Source of the DNA: Halobacteriales archaeon QH_6_64_20
GTDB lineage: Archaea > Halobacteriota > Halobacteria > Halobacteriales > Halococcaceae
NCBI GenBank assembly: GCA_003021235.1
Contig: PXQR01000142.1
Span: forward strand, 49,908-111,889
Direction: 5' to 3'
DNA length: 61,982 bases
Positions 1 to 8,245 of this stretch are shown one piece after another; within the stretch, counting starts at the first letter, position 1, and each line of letters begins with the position of its first letter. The notes beneath the pieces were generated by a model that did not search any database, was not told where the DNA came from, and saw only the letters and a list, made by a program, of their open reading frames with translations. Both the position numbers and the translations under genes were made by a program.

Positions 1-76
1 CCTACTCGTCCGGACCGCCCGTACCGCTACACACAGCTTCAAACCGCGCCCGCCCACAGGGAGCGTAGAGATACTG

Positions 77-877
77 ATGACTGCCTCGAAGCTTCACGTC
101 ATGAACGCCGCGGACTGGGCCATCGACAACAGCATTACCGTCCAGTTGGAGGACATGGGTGAGACCTACACGATGCCGTGTCCGGTCTACTGCATCGAAC
201 ACCCTGAAGGAGTGGTATTGGTCGACACGGGCGTCAGCTACGAGATGAAGACCGATCCCGAGAACTACGGTCCCCACGGATCGCCGCACATGTCGGCGTT
301 CGTTGACGCCCTGGAGATGGACGAGGATCAACAACCGGCCTACCAGTTAGCGGACCGGGGCATCTCGCCCTCGGAGGTCGATTACGTGATCATGACCCAC
401 CTGCACAACGATCACGCGGGGACGATCGACGACTTCCCCGACGCGGAGTTCCTCGTCCAGGAGACCGAACTCCAGTACGCCTTCTGGCCCGAACCCGCCC
501 AACAGATCTTCTACCTCCTGGGGGACTTCGGCGTGCTTCGCTCGCCGAAGTACTCGGTGACGGCGACCCACGGCGCGTACGACGTCTTCGGCGACGACAG
601 CGTAGTGACGATCCCGACGCCGGGTCACACCAGAGGTCACCAGTCGGTGCGCGTCGAACTCGACGGGCGGACGGTCATTCTTTCGGCGGACGTCGCGCTC
701 CAGCAAAGCGGCTACGAGAAGGAACGACCCGTCTCGTTTAATTGGTCGCTCTCCGAGTCGGTCGCCTCGATCCGAAAGATCCGCCAGGAGGTCAAGCGGC
801 GCGACGCTGAACTCGTACTCCATCACGAACGCGACCATATCGACCCGTTGCTCGGCGACGGGGCCGCCTTCTCGTAA
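77..877 (+). CDS. Metallo-beta-lactamase fold hydrolase (AHL-lactonase-like)
   Basis: A 266-residue cytosolic protein of the MBL-fold hydrolase superfamily, closest in layout to the N-acyl-homoserine-lactonase-like/glyoxalase II-like group. The zinc motif HxHxDH is H108, H110, D112, H113. A later GHT segment (about residue 180), an SADVAL aspartate (about 208) and a C-terminal HHERDH segment supply the remaining metal ligands. There is no signal peptide. The ATG is preceded by an A/G stretch and no longer reading is supported. The next gene is convergent, so this gene is probably monocistronic. The real substrate cannot be read from sequence; lactonase is only the nearest family label. Confidence 0.85.
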   Translation: MTASKLHVMNAADWAIDNSITVQLEDMGETYTMPCPVYCIEHPEGVVLVDTGVSYEMKTDPENYGPHGSPHMSAFVDALEMDEDQQPAYQLADRGISPSEVDYVIMTHLHNDHAGTIDDFPDAEFLVQETELQYAFWPEPAQQIFYLLGDFGVLRSPKYSVTATHGAYDVFGDDSVVTIPTPGHTRGHQSVRVELDGRTVILSADVALQQSGYEKERPVSFNWSLSESVASIRKIRQEVKRRDAELVLHHERDHIDPLLGDGAAFS

Positions 878-959
878 CGGTCATCGTTCGAAACGACCGT
901 TCTCTCGTGGGGCCAGGTCGGTCCCGGGCGACGACCGAGCCACGGACGCGAGTCGAGGG

Positions 960-1298
960 CTACTCCTGCCAGTCGGGGTTCGGCCGCGGCGGGCTGAAGA
1001 CGTCGATTCCTCGTACCGGGTCGTCGCCGCGGTTTTCGGCACCGTGTGGGGTATCGCCAGGGATCACATAGGAATCGCCCGGGCCGCAGACGACCTCCTC
1101 GCCGTCGATCAGGAAGGTAAGCACGCCAGCGTAGATGAAGCCGGACTGTTCGTGCTCGTGGTCGTGTTCGGGCACCGCGGCATCGACCTCGAAGTCGAAG
1201 TGCTGGATGCTCATCCGGTCGCCGGTTGCCAACTGGGCGAGATGTACGCCCTCGACTGCCTCTACTACTTGTTCGTCCGACAGCGAAACTGACTCCAT
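960..1298 (-). CDS. Single-domain cupin protein
   Basis: A 112-residue small beta-barrel cupin. Cupin motif 1 is visible as the His/Glu-rich stretch around residues 43-50 (HDHEHEQ) followed by a glycine. Motif 2 is GDSYVIPGDTPH, about residues 73-84. Together these give the usual three-His/one-Glu metal site, so the protein is probably a metal-binding isomerase, dioxygenase or sensor subunit of unknown substrate. It is convergent with the MBL gene. The ATG at 1298 is the only reasonable start. Confidence 0.85.
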   Translation of the reverse strand: MESVSLSDEQVVEAVEGVHLAQLATGDRMSIQHFDFEVDAAVPEHDHEHEQSGFIYAGVLTFLIDGEEVVCGPGDSYVIPGDTPHGAENRGDDPVRGIDVFSPPRPNPDWQE

Positions 1299-1524
1299 AC
1301 CATCAAAAGACCGTGCCAGTATCTAAAGATACGGGTGAGTCAAGGCGGGTCGGGGAGCGAAACAACCGACCGGGATCGGCGCGAAGGACGATGACACAAC
1401 CGACAGGCGGACACGCAGTTCCGCCGCGAGTGAGTCACCGAAGGTGGCGAACGAGCGGTTTTTGATGCAGATTTTTGCTGTGCCCGCAGTGAGCACGACT
1501 GAAAGGAGTCGTTCGAGAGAGCGA

Positions 1525-1605
1525 TAGTACTAGTCGCAACCTGTGGGTGTTGCTGAGAGTGGCTCAGACGTGAGACATACTGAGACGACAATCAGCAGCT
1601 GAAGG
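1525..1605 (+). repeat. 81-bp repeat, copy 1
   Basis: These 81 bases are identical, base for base, to 60008-60088 in the same orientation; the flanks differ. The sequence includes the palindrome TAGTACTA at its left end and can fold: CTGAG pairs with CTCAG around 1552-1566, and TGCTGA at 1551-1556 could pair instead with TCAGCA at 1592-1597. It has no coding capacity. It could be a non-autonomous mobile sequence, the end of an insertion element, or a small RNA; I cannot decide between these. Confidence 0.85.
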
Positions 1606-1740
1606 TTCCCTCTCCCTGATCACACTCACTCGCGTTGCTCGTTCGCGTGACCGAGTCGGAGACGAGCGAGCGGTTCGCCGGGACTGAGCGCCGACAGGCG
1701 CGAGGGAGCGGGCCGACGAGCGAACGGAACGAAGTGAAGT

Positions 1741-1808
1741 GAGCGAGGAGTGTTTTTGATGAAGATTTTGCCGAGCGAGGCGCGCTAGCGCCGAGCGCAG
1801 TGCAAAAG
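1741..1808 (-). terminator. 3'-end stem module after aCPSF1
   Basis: Read on the minus strand just past the aCPSF1 stop codon. A CCTTTTGC box is followed by a C+G-rich spacer with GCGCTAGCGC, then GGCAAAATC and a CATCAAAAACACTC tail. TTTTGC and GCAAAA can pair. The same order of elements follows the stop codons near 33330 and, more loosely, 37467 and 60271. It is probably a transcription-end or 3'-processing element. Confidence 0.5.
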
Positions 1809-1810
1809 GT

Positions 1811-3727
1811 TCATTTGAAGCGGAAGGTCTCCAGGTTCTTCGGCGCGAAGGTCCGCATGTTCAGATCGTGGTACATCGCCGAGGAGAGGTCCTGAACTGA
1901 GGACTCGTCTCCGTGAACGCAGAGCGCCTTCTCGGGGCGGGGGTTCATGTTGCGCACGAAGTTCATCAGCCCCCGGCGGTCGGCGTGGCCCGAAAAGCCA
2001 TCGACGGTCTCGACGTCGAGTTCGAGCGTGAGGGAGTTCGAACGGCCCTGGCCGTTGCTCATCGGGATCTCGTCCCAGCCACCCTGGATGCGTCGGCCCA
2101 TGGTACCCTGAGCCTGGTAGCCGACGAAGACCATCGTCGAGTCGGGATCGGGACCCAGGTGTTCGAGCCAGGACATGATCGGGCCGCCGGTGACCATCCC
2201 CGATGTCGAGAGGATAATGGAGGACTCGCCGTCGGCGACGTCCTGGCGTTCGTCCTCGCCCTCGTCGATGTGGTTGAACTGCGGGGCCAGGAAGGGGTTC
2301 TCGTCGTCGTGGAAGATCCGATTGCGGAGTTCGTCCCGGAGGTACTCGGGGTAGGCAGTGTGGATCGCGGTCGCCTCCCAGATCATCCCGTCGAGGTGGA
2401 TCGGCATCTCGGGGATCTCCCCGGTACGCATCGCCTCTTCGAGGACGAGCATGATCTCCTGGGAGCGCCCGACCGCAAAGGCCGGGATCACGACCTTGCC
2501 GTCTCGCTCGTCGGTCCGGTTGATGACCTCGACGAGATTTCGTTCGGAGTCCTTTCGGTCGGTCTGGTAGTCGTTGCGTCCCCCATAGGTCGATTCCATC
2601 ACCAGTGTCTCGACGCGCGGGAAGTCGTTGACCGCGCCGTTGAAGAGGCGCGTGTCGTCGTAGTGGACGTCGCCCGAAAACGCGACGTTGTACAGGCCCT
2701 CGCCGATGTGAAAGTGCGCAACGGCACTGCCGAGGATGTGCCCGGCGTTATGGAGGGTGAGTTTCACGTCCGGCGCGATGTCGGTGACGTTGCCGAACTC
2801 CAGGGGAACGGTGTGTTTGATCGCTTCCCGGACCATTGCGCTCTCGTACGGCGGCGAGCGGCCTTCCTTCGCGGCGACGTCGAGGTAATCGAGCGTCAGT
2901 AATCCCATGAGATCGCGGGTCGGCTCGGTGGTGTAGATCGGCCCGTCGTAGCCGTACTTGAACAGTAAGGGTAAGAGCGCCGAGTGATCGAGGTGGGCAT
3001 GGGTCAGTACTACCGCATCGATCGAGTTCGCGCCCGACCCCAAGGCTTCCGGCACCTGGAGGTGGGGCACCTCGTCGGAACCGGGCTTGTCGCCACAGTC
3101 GATGAGGATCCTGGTTTCCGGCGTCGAGAGGATGAAACTCGCCCGGCCGACCTCCCGACAACAGCCCAGGGTAGTGATCCGAACCCACTGTTCGTCGGAG
3201 AAGGTCTCGCGGTGGATCTGTCGGCCGACCCGTTCGAGTATGTCCCGGCGTTCGTCGCGTTCCTGTTTGAGGAAGTTCCTGACGTTCGAGACCGTCGAGG
3301 ACTCGATCGGGGGTGTCCGGACGACTTCGGGTGTCCAGCCCGTTCGCTTGGTGATCTCCCGGAGCGTCGAGCCGTGGCGACCGATGACCATGCCGGGTTT
3401 GGCGGCTTCGATCATCACCTCGCCGGTATCGGCGTGGAAATCGACGTCGCTCACGCCGGCGTCGTCGGGCACCGCGTCGAGAACGTCCTCACGTGCACCC
3501 TGTGGGTTCGTCAGGACGTCGGGGTCCGGCCGGACGGTGATCCGTTTGCGGAGTTTGCCGGCGAGTTGCCGTACCAAGTCACCGTCACGCGCGAACTCCT
3601 TTGGGTCTCGCGTATAGAGGACGAGCTCGGGACCTTCGTACCGGACGTCCGAAATCGAGATGTCCGCCGGGAGTTCGCTCGCGATCTCTGCTTTGACCGT
3701 TTCGAGTTGCTGTTCTACCGTGCTCAT
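1811..3727 (-). CDS. Archaeal CPSF1-type ribonuclease (KH + beta-lactamase/beta-CASP)
   Basis: A 638-residue aCPSF1 (FttA) homolog, the archaeal transcription-termination and RNA 3'-end nuclease. The N-terminal 150 residues carry KH-type RNA-binding segments, including a GRHG-type loop (VIGRHGSTLREI). The metallo-beta-lactamase domain follows with THAHLDHSA as the metal motif. After it come the beta-CASP domain and the usual C-terminal FSGHADR and CVHGDE histidine motifs. Family proteins are about 630-640 residues. An open frame extends further upstream, but the ATG at 3727 starts exactly at the conserved MSTVEQQL sequence. The stop is followed by the stem module at 1741-1808. Function is known for the family and not shown here. 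Confidence 0.95.
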   Translation of the reverse strand: MSTVEQQLETVKAEIASELPADISISDVRYEGPELVLYTRDPKEFARDGDLVRQLAGKLRKRITVRPDPDVLTNPQGAREDVLDAVPDDAGVSDVDFHADTGEVMIEAAKPGMVIGRHGSTLREITKRTGWTPEVVRTPPIESSTVSNVRNFLKQERDERRDILERVGRQIHRETFSDEQWVRITTLGCCREVGRASFILSTPETRILIDCGDKPGSDEVPHLQVPEALGSGANSIDAVVLTHAHLDHSALLPLLFKYGYDGPIYTTEPTRDLMGLLTLDYLDVAAKEGRSPPYESAMVREAIKHTVPLEFGNVTDIAPDVKLTLHNAGHILGSAVAHFHIGEGLYNVAFSGDVHYDDTRLFNGAVNDFPRVETLVMESTYGGRNDYQTDRKDSERNLVEVINRTDERDGKVVIPAFAVGRSQEIMLVLEEAMRTGEIPEMPIHLDGMIWEATAIHTAYPEYLRDELRNRIFHDDENPFLAPQFNHIDEGEDERQDVADGESSIILSTSGMVTGGPIMSWLEHLGPDPDSTMVFVGYQAQGTMGRRIQGGWDEIPMSNGQGRSNSLTLELDVETVDGFSGHADRRGLMNFVRNMNPRPEKALCVHGDESSVQDLSSAMYHDLNMRTFAPKNLETFRFK

Positions 3728-4156
3728 AGCTCGGAGGAATAGGTAACCATCGTTCGTCTTCGTCGGTGGGTTCCGGGTCGCCTCGCCGCCGCTCGCTCGG
3801 AGGCCGTTGCTGTCCTCGACCCGTCGGAGCGAGCGATCGTCCCCGCCTCGGGCGCCGAGCGGACACACACCCCGTCGGAACGGGGCGCTGTCCGATCGGC
3901 GGAAGGCGAGAGGATCCGGTGTGCGATCCGGTCACGGGCGGCAACCGGGAACGTTCGTCCGGGTTCATCGGGACGGAAGCTACGGGACATAAGGCGTCTA
4001 CTGCGGAGGGTCAGTTCTCGCTACGGTATCGACACCGTCGTCCGGGAACGCCGGCTACTGCGCGGAGAACCCGGAAAACCCACGCATAAGCTCACGTAGA
4101 CACCGGGAGTTATAAAAGCCTTCGCAAACCCCTATTCCGGAGGTGCTCGGGGAGGA
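3728..4156. other. Divergent promoter region
   Basis: 429 bases between the divergent aCPSF1 gene and the 160-residue hypothetical gene. I see no gene. A TATA-like TTATAAAAG at 4110-4118 serves the plus-strand gene. Confidence 0.6.
4110..4145 (+). promoter_or_regulatory. TATA box and Shine-Dalgarno for the 4157 gene
   Basis: TTATAAAAG at 4110-4118 is a good archaeal TATA box. GGAGGTG at 4139-4145 is a perfect anti-16S match 11 nt before the ATG at 4157. This is one of the few leadered starts in the window and it fixes the start codon. Confidence 0.65.
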
Positions 4157-4639
4157 ATGAAGCTCACGCCGGCCGTCGTCGAAGCCGAACGGGACTGGAT
4201 CAGGGAACGCGGCGAGATCGTCGTCCCGCTGATCAACGACGTGCGTGCGGAACTCGCGGACGCCTTCGATACCGAGGTCGAAGGCGTGGACGCCGCCGGC
4301 TACGAGGCGGCGGTCGACGCGGTGTTCGCCGATGGCGATCTGGCGGTGAACGTCGCCGCACTCACCCGCCTCCTGCGCGATCTCGACGTCGCGGACGACT
4401 ACCCCGGCTTCGTCGTCGACGAACTCCTGGGGAGGGAACTCGCCGGCTGTCTCGCGGGTACTCAACCCCGTCGGCTGCTCGGCGAAGCGACCTTTCACTA
4501 CGCCGATATCACGACCCATACCGAAGGCCCTGCGGGCGCGGACGACCTCGACGCCGCGCTCGCCGCGGGCTTTCAGACCCGGCTTCCCGGCTGGCCGTGG
4601 ACGGGACGCCCGAGTCCCTTCGACGTCGATCCGCCGTGA
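4157..4639 (+). CDS. Conserved haloarchaeal hypothetical protein
   Basis: A 160-residue acidic, soluble, mostly helical protein with no motif that I recognise and no signal or membrane segment. It has a proline/tryptophan-containing tail (LPGWPWTGRPSPFD). A TATA box and a strong ribosome binding site support translation from 4157. Codon use is like that of neighbouring genes. Function unknown. Confidence 0.75.
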   Translation: MKLTPAVVEAERDWIRERGEIVVPLINDVRAELADAFDTEVEGVDAAGYEAAVDAVFADGDLAVNVAALTRLLRDLDVADDYPGFVVDELLGRELAGCLAGTQPRRLLGEATFHYADITTHTEGPAGADDLDAALAAGFQTRLPGWPWTGRPSPFDVDPP

Positions 4640-4806
4640 CTCGGACGGCGATCGGCCCCAGTCCATTAGGGACGGGATTTCGGGTTCTGACCGATCGTAG
4701 CGAGGCGAGAGCACCGGATCGCCGACCGACGACCCGGAACACCGACAACCCGAACACCGGCGAACCCGTTCGACACTGATTCGAAGTCGATCCCGACTGA
4801 CCCGGC

Positions 4807-5388
4807 TCAGTCGGTGACGGTAAAGGAGGCGACGTAGGTGTGGCTCCCGTTCCCGCGGGCAGGGACCCCAAAGGCGTAGCGCCCGGGTTCGAAATCGAGA
4901 TCGTTCACCGTCACGGGCGGTCGATCCGCCGTCACCGTTATCGGGCCAACGGCGACCTGCCAGGCGTAACTTCCCTCCGGGCTGAGTACCGTCTCCCCGA
5001 GCGAGGATCGATCCCCGTCCTCGTCGATCCGGCTCCAGCGGTCGCGACGCTGCCAGATCTGCCAGTCGAAGGGGCGAAAGAGTAGTTCGGAGTCGCTTCG
5101 GTTGTGGAGGGTAAAGCCGACGCTCTCGCCCGCGAGCGAGACCGATTCGGTCGAGGGAATCAGGACCACCGGCGCGTCGTCCGACGCGGCCCGATGACAG
5201 ACGACCGACGTACCGACCGGCGGACAGTTCGCCGACTCCGTGGTCGACTCGCTCGTCGACGGTGAGGTGGCGACCGGCGACCGGTTCGACGCGCCCGCGG
5301 AGACTCCCTCGGAAACGCGATCGCCACACCCCGAGAGGAGCGATCCACCGCTCGCGGCCAGGGCGGCCAGGAGGCGACGACGACGCAT
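4807..5388 (-). CDS. Secreted lipoprotein, Ig-like domain
   Basis: 193 residues. An N-terminal MRRRRLLAALA signal is followed by the lipobox LLSGC, so it is an exported, lipid-anchored protein; the arginine run suggests Tat export. A Ser/Thr-rich linker (about 25-55) leads to a beta-rich domain of about 130 residues. Its FTLHNRSDSELLF and LSPEGSYAWQV segments look like the bacterial Ig-like (Big_14-type) fold. The frame is open further upstream, but the ATG at 5388 begins the signal peptide. The role is probably at the cell surface; no substrate can be inferred. Confidence 0.8.
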   Translation of the reverse strand: MRRRRLLAALAASGGSLLSGCGDRVSEGVSAGASNRSPVATSPSTSESTTESANCPPVGTSVVCHRAASDDAPVVLIPSTESVSLAGESVGFTLHNRSDSELLFRPFDWQIWQRRDRWSRIDEDGDRSSLGETVLSPEGSYAWQVAVGPITVTADRPPVTVNDLDFEPGRYAFGVPARGNGSHTYVASFTVTD

Positions 5389-5572
5389 TACTCCAGGGGA
5401 TTCGGTCGGTCGGCATATGCTTTGTGCGCCGATCGTGTCATTTGCGACGAATTTTCGATATCGGTGGGGACGTGGACGGCGATCTGGTAGCCGATCACCG
5501 TCGAAGCCGACGGCAGGTCGAGTTCGAAACCGGTTCCGGTGGCGTTTTCCGTTCTCCGGGCAAGCGGAGGGT

Positions 5573-6094
5573 ATGACCAGGCGAGCGACGTTGCACACGA
5601 GCCACGGCGACATCGAGGTCGAACTGTACGACGAGCGCGTCCCGGAGACCGTAGAGAACTTCGTGGAGTTGGCGACGGGCGAGCGTACCTGGGAGCACCC
5701 CGAATCCGGCGAGGAGATCGAGGGTCCGCTCTACGACGACGTCCCCGTTCATCGAGTGATCGAGGGATTCATGATTCAGACCGGCGATCCTGCGGGTACT
5801 GGCCGCGGCGGTCCTGGCTACTCGTTCGACGACGAGTTCCACGAGGAGTTGCGCCACGACGAACCGGGAACGCTCTCGATGGCCAACAGCGGCCCCGATA
5901 CCAATGGCTCGCAGTTCTTCATCACGCTCGACGCCCAGCCCCACCTCGACGACCGGCACGCCGTCTTCGGCAACGTAGTGGAGGGCATGGACGTCGTCCG
6001 GGAGATCGGTGCGGTCGAAACCGATAGCAATGACGAGCCACGAGAAGAGGTCCTGCTCGAATCCGTCGAGATCGAAAACGGGAACCGAACCTAA
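5573..6094 (+). CDS. Peptidyl-prolyl cis-trans isomerase (cyclophilin)
   Basis: A 173-residue single-domain cytosolic cyclophilin. It catalyses proline isomerisation during folding. Family signatures are present in order: NFVELATGE, VPVHRVIEGFMIQTGDP, GRGGPGYSFDDEF, LSMANSGPDTNGSQFFITL and LDDRHAVFGNV. The catalytic Arg lies in HRVIEGFM, and the active-site FF and the His of DDRHAVFG are in place. The frame is open upstream, but the ATG at 5573, just after GGAGG, starts the conserved fold. Confidence 0.95.
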   Translation: MTRRATLHTSHGDIEVELYDERVPETVENFVELATGERTWEHPESGEEIEGPLYDDVPVHRVIEGFMIQTGDPAGTGRGGPGYSFDDEFHEELRHDEPGTLSMANSGPDTNGSQFFITLDAQPHLDDRHAVFGNVVEGMDVVREIGAVETDSNDEPREEVLLESVEIENGNRT

Positions 6095-6143
6095 GCCCGC
6101 TCCACCGGGCCCAACTGAAACGGTCGTTCGGACGCTTAGGAGT

Positions 6144-6620
6144 TCAGTCCTCGAAGTCCTCGTCGTCGGTGTGAACGACCAACACCGGCACCGTAGTCGA
6201 GCGGAGCACGCGTTCGGTGACGCTTCGATGTAGCAGGCGATCCACGCTTCCCCGCTCGCGCGTGCCCATGACGATCAGATCGACGTCCCCCTCGTCGGCG
6301 AAGCGACGGATGGCTTCGTCCGGGCGGCCGCTGAGGACTTCGGTCGCCGCTTCGACGTTCAGTTCGTCGGCGAGCGTTGCGAGGTCCTCGACCGCCTGTG
6401 AGCCCATCTCTTCGAGAACGGGATTGATGTCCTCGGGAAAGGTCGTCACGCCGGCATCGCCGAACACGCCCGTTTCGTCCATCGCACCGGGCGGGGGTTC
6501 CTCGGCGACGTAGAGCAGGTGGACGGTCGCGTCGTGCCACTTCGCGAGGCCGAATCCATGAACGGCTGCCTTCGTCGCCGCGTCGCTACCGTCCGTCGGA
6601 ACGAGGACGTTTTCGTACAT
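6144..6620 (-). CDS. Universal stress protein (UspA family)
   Basis: A 158-residue single Usp domain. The start is MYENVLVPTDGSDAA. The ATP-binding signature GTRERGSVDRLLHRSVTERVL (G-x2-G-x9-G/S type) lies near residues 119-139 and ends in the usual VPVLVVHTD. This is an ATP-binding type by motif. It is convergent with the cyclophilin gene. Confidence 0.92.
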   Translation of the reverse strand: MYENVLVPTDGSDAATKAAVHGFGLAKWHDATVHLLYVAEEPPPGAMDETGVFGDAGVTTFPEDINPVLEEMGSQAVEDLATLADELNVEAATEVLSGRPDEAIRRFADEGDVDLIVMGTRERGSVDRLLHRSVTERVLRSTTVPVLVVHTDDEDFED

Positions 6621-6814
6621 CGGTCCCGACGGTAGGTCCCGGGCAGGTATCAGTGTACGCCCCGTCGTTCGTCGTTCCGGACCCCGTTCATAGGGGTTGG
6701 TCGAGGGTTGGCGGTGCTCGTATGACGAACGCGAAGCGAGTGTCGACCGAACGTGTCAGAGACGACCCGAGGGATCGAAACGGCCTTTTCGCTGAGGCGT
6801 TCAGGACTATCCGC

Positions 6815-6899
6815 GCGAGGGTGGCCGAGCCAGGTCAAAGGCGGCGGGCTTAAGACCCGCTCACGTAGGTGTTCATGCGTTCGAATCGCATCCCTCGCA
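6815..6899 (+). tRNA. tRNA-Leu (anticodon UAA)
   Basis: Acceptor stem GCGAGGG (6815-6821) pairs with CCCTCGC (6892-6898), with discriminator A at 6899. The anticodon stem GCGGG/CCCGC (6844-6848, 6856-6860) holds loop CTTAAGA, so the anticodon is TAA at 6851-6853. The T arm is ATGCG-TTCGAAT-CGCAT. The D arm and long class II variable arm fit tRNA-Leu. No intron. Its 3' end is duplicated twice downstream. Confidence 0.93.
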
Positions 6900-6986
6900 C
6901 TCCGATGGTGGCTCATACAGTATTTTTCCGGCTCTCAGACGGTACCAATCAACAGCTACACATTTAATGCGTCTTCATGCGCGCCA

Positions 6987-7655
6987 ATGATCACAGGCGT
7001 CGAAAACGTTCCTTACCGGCAATTGATCGAGAGTATTCAATGGGGAGGAGCTATTATCGGAATTCTTAGCGGGTGTATTGTCATCTATCGATATTTCCTG
7101 AAACGTCCCGCTTTGGCACTGGAGATGGAATGCGTCGGAGACATAGATCATGCAGATCAAGTTCCGATGATATTCACAGTTGCCAATGATGGGCAGAGAT
7201 ATGCCGAAGATGTACTTATTGATCTGGAACTGTCGAATATGTATTTCATAGAGTTTACCGAACAAGGTCTAGAAACCGCCGATCAAATCTTTGGGAATCT
7301 TATCGACTATAGAGAGTTCAACGCGCCTCATGCAGTAGATTCGATAGTCTCTCACGACGAGGAAATAGCGGTAGAAGAACCGAAAACTGTACAGAAAAAG
7401 AGGACAATCATATACATAGATGATATACTATACTCTAATACTGGAGTTCAGGTTACAGCTCGTATCGGAGCAATAGAAAGTGACCATGTAAAGATAGAGT
7501 ATAGAGTGGCTTGTCGGTCACATGAACCAAGGCCTGGTATCATAGACATATGGTATGATGGTGAGGATGTAACAGTTAAGTCAAAAGAACCCGCCTACCG
7601 CGCACAGAAAATTTGGAAGATATGGAACCGGATCAAAAGATCTCTCCCTGAGTAA
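6987..7655 (+). CDS. Orphan membrane-anchored protein in the integrated element
   Basis: A 222-residue protein with one N-terminal membrane segment (GGAIIGILSGCIVIYRYFL, about residues 20-38). A soluble beta-rich portion follows, and the tail is basic (RAQKIWKIWNRIKRSL). It is A+T-rich and uses codons unlike its neighbours. It also has far more Ile, Lys and Tyr than typical haloarchaeal proteins. These are signs of recent transfer. The upstream frame runs through the tRNA, so the first believable start is the ATG at 6987. I do not recognise a family; the layout (membrane anchor plus sensor-like domain) recalls accessory proteins of mobile islands, but that is inference. Confidence 0.7.
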   Translation: MITGVENVPYRQLIESIQWGGAIIGILSGCIVIYRYFLKRPALALEMECVGDIDHADQVPMIFTVANDGQRYAEDVLIDLELSNMYFIEFTEQGLETADQIFGNLIDYREFNAPHAVDSIVSHDEEIAVEEPKTVQKKRTIIYIDDILYSNTGVQVTARIGAIESDHVKIEYRVACRSHEPRPGIIDIWYDGEDVTVKSKEPAYRAQKIWKIWNRIKRSLPE

Positions 7656-7742
7656 AGCTCTCAGATGTGCTTGTACGAGTGAAAAAGTCCTACATTAGCC
7701 CCTCAGGCGCGCTCTCTCTACTCTGGCTACACATTCTGCAGG

Positions 7743-7861
7743 CCCGCTCACGTAGTCTCCGCGAGCGCCAGCGAGCGGAGGCAGGAAAGTCGCAGCCCGC
7801 GAGTGTATGAGCGGGACTGTCTTCCGGTGGCGTTCATGCGTTCGAATCGCATCCCTCGCAC
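7743..7861 (+). repeat. Interrupted partial copy of the tRNA-Leu 3' half (att-like)
   Basis: 7743-7755 matches 6856-6868 of the tRNA (anticodon stem 3' strand into the variable arm). 7832-7861 matches 6871-6900 exactly (T arm and acceptor). The two blocks are separated by about 76 unrelated bases that contain a CTCCGC...GCGGAG hairpin. No 5' half is present, so this is not a functional tRNA. It is best read as an attachment site later disturbed by another insertion. Confidence 0.75.
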
Positions 7862-7940
7862 TGTCGCAGTGGTTTCATCGAGAGCTCACTAACACGGCAA
7901 CCCTATCACTCAGGAGACCATTACGAATACCACGGCTTGA

Positions 7941-8245
7941 TCCGAACGCGAGGGACGAGAGATCGTCCGCACCGAGGGAACTCTCGGTGGGAAATCCCGA
8001 GTTGACGGCACGAGGATCGGCGTCCATCACATCTTTCCTACGTACTCGAAGGGGAGTACACCGTCAGTGAGGTAGCGAATCTGGTCTACGATCACCTCTC
8101 TCCGGGCGACGTCCTGGCCGCGCTCCGGTACTACCTGAATCACACTGAGGAGATCGAGGCGATCTGAAAGCGAGAGCGCGAGGTCATCGAGAGACACCGA
8201 TCCGAGGCCCTGACCGGACCCGAGAACGCCCCGCAGTCCGAATGA
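7941..8245 (+). pseudogene. Decayed DUF433 antitoxin
   Basis: The frame from 7962 reads IVRTEGTLGGKSRVDGTRIG, a clear match to the DUF433 antitoxin start (compare the intact one at 59445-59726). A frameshift near 8030-8040 moves to a frame reading YTVSEVANLVYDHLSPGDVL and LAALRYYLNHTEEIE, then an in-frame TGA at 8165-8167. Residual coding continues to a stop at 8243-8245, which still overlaps the toxin ATG (ATGA). No start codon remains. Frameshift plus stop makes it non-functional. Confidence 0.8.

Larger units (their letters stand above)
1299..1810. other. Intergenic region rich in repeats
   Basis: There is no credible gene in these 512 bases. The stretch contains an 81-bp sequence repeated exactly near the right end of the window, a T-rich/GAGCGAGC-rich module at 1453-1494, and a second such module just beyond the aCPSF1 stop. 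Open frames here are short, basic and not protein-like. Confidence 0.7.
6868..7861. mobile_element. Small integrated element at tRNA-Leu
   Basis: The last 33 bases of the tRNA gene region (6868-6900) recur at 7829-7861 with one mismatch, which is the pattern of attL/attR left by a tyrosine-integrase element inserting at a tRNA 3' end. Between them lies about 930 bp. Most of it is visibly A+T-rich, unlike all neighbouring DNA, and it holds one gene. No integrase gene is present, so this is a remnant or a satellite mobilised in trans. Confidence 0.65.

Noticed and set aside
1340-1591. 83-residue minus-strand frame covering the 81-bp repeat
   Set aside because: It lies wholly in repeat sequence, is Ser/Arg-rich and shows no domain.
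7756-7831. The insert in the middle att-like repeat as a possible tRNA intron
   Set aside because: No 5' tRNA half and no bulge-helix-bulge splice motif is present, so it cannot be an archaeal tRNA intron.
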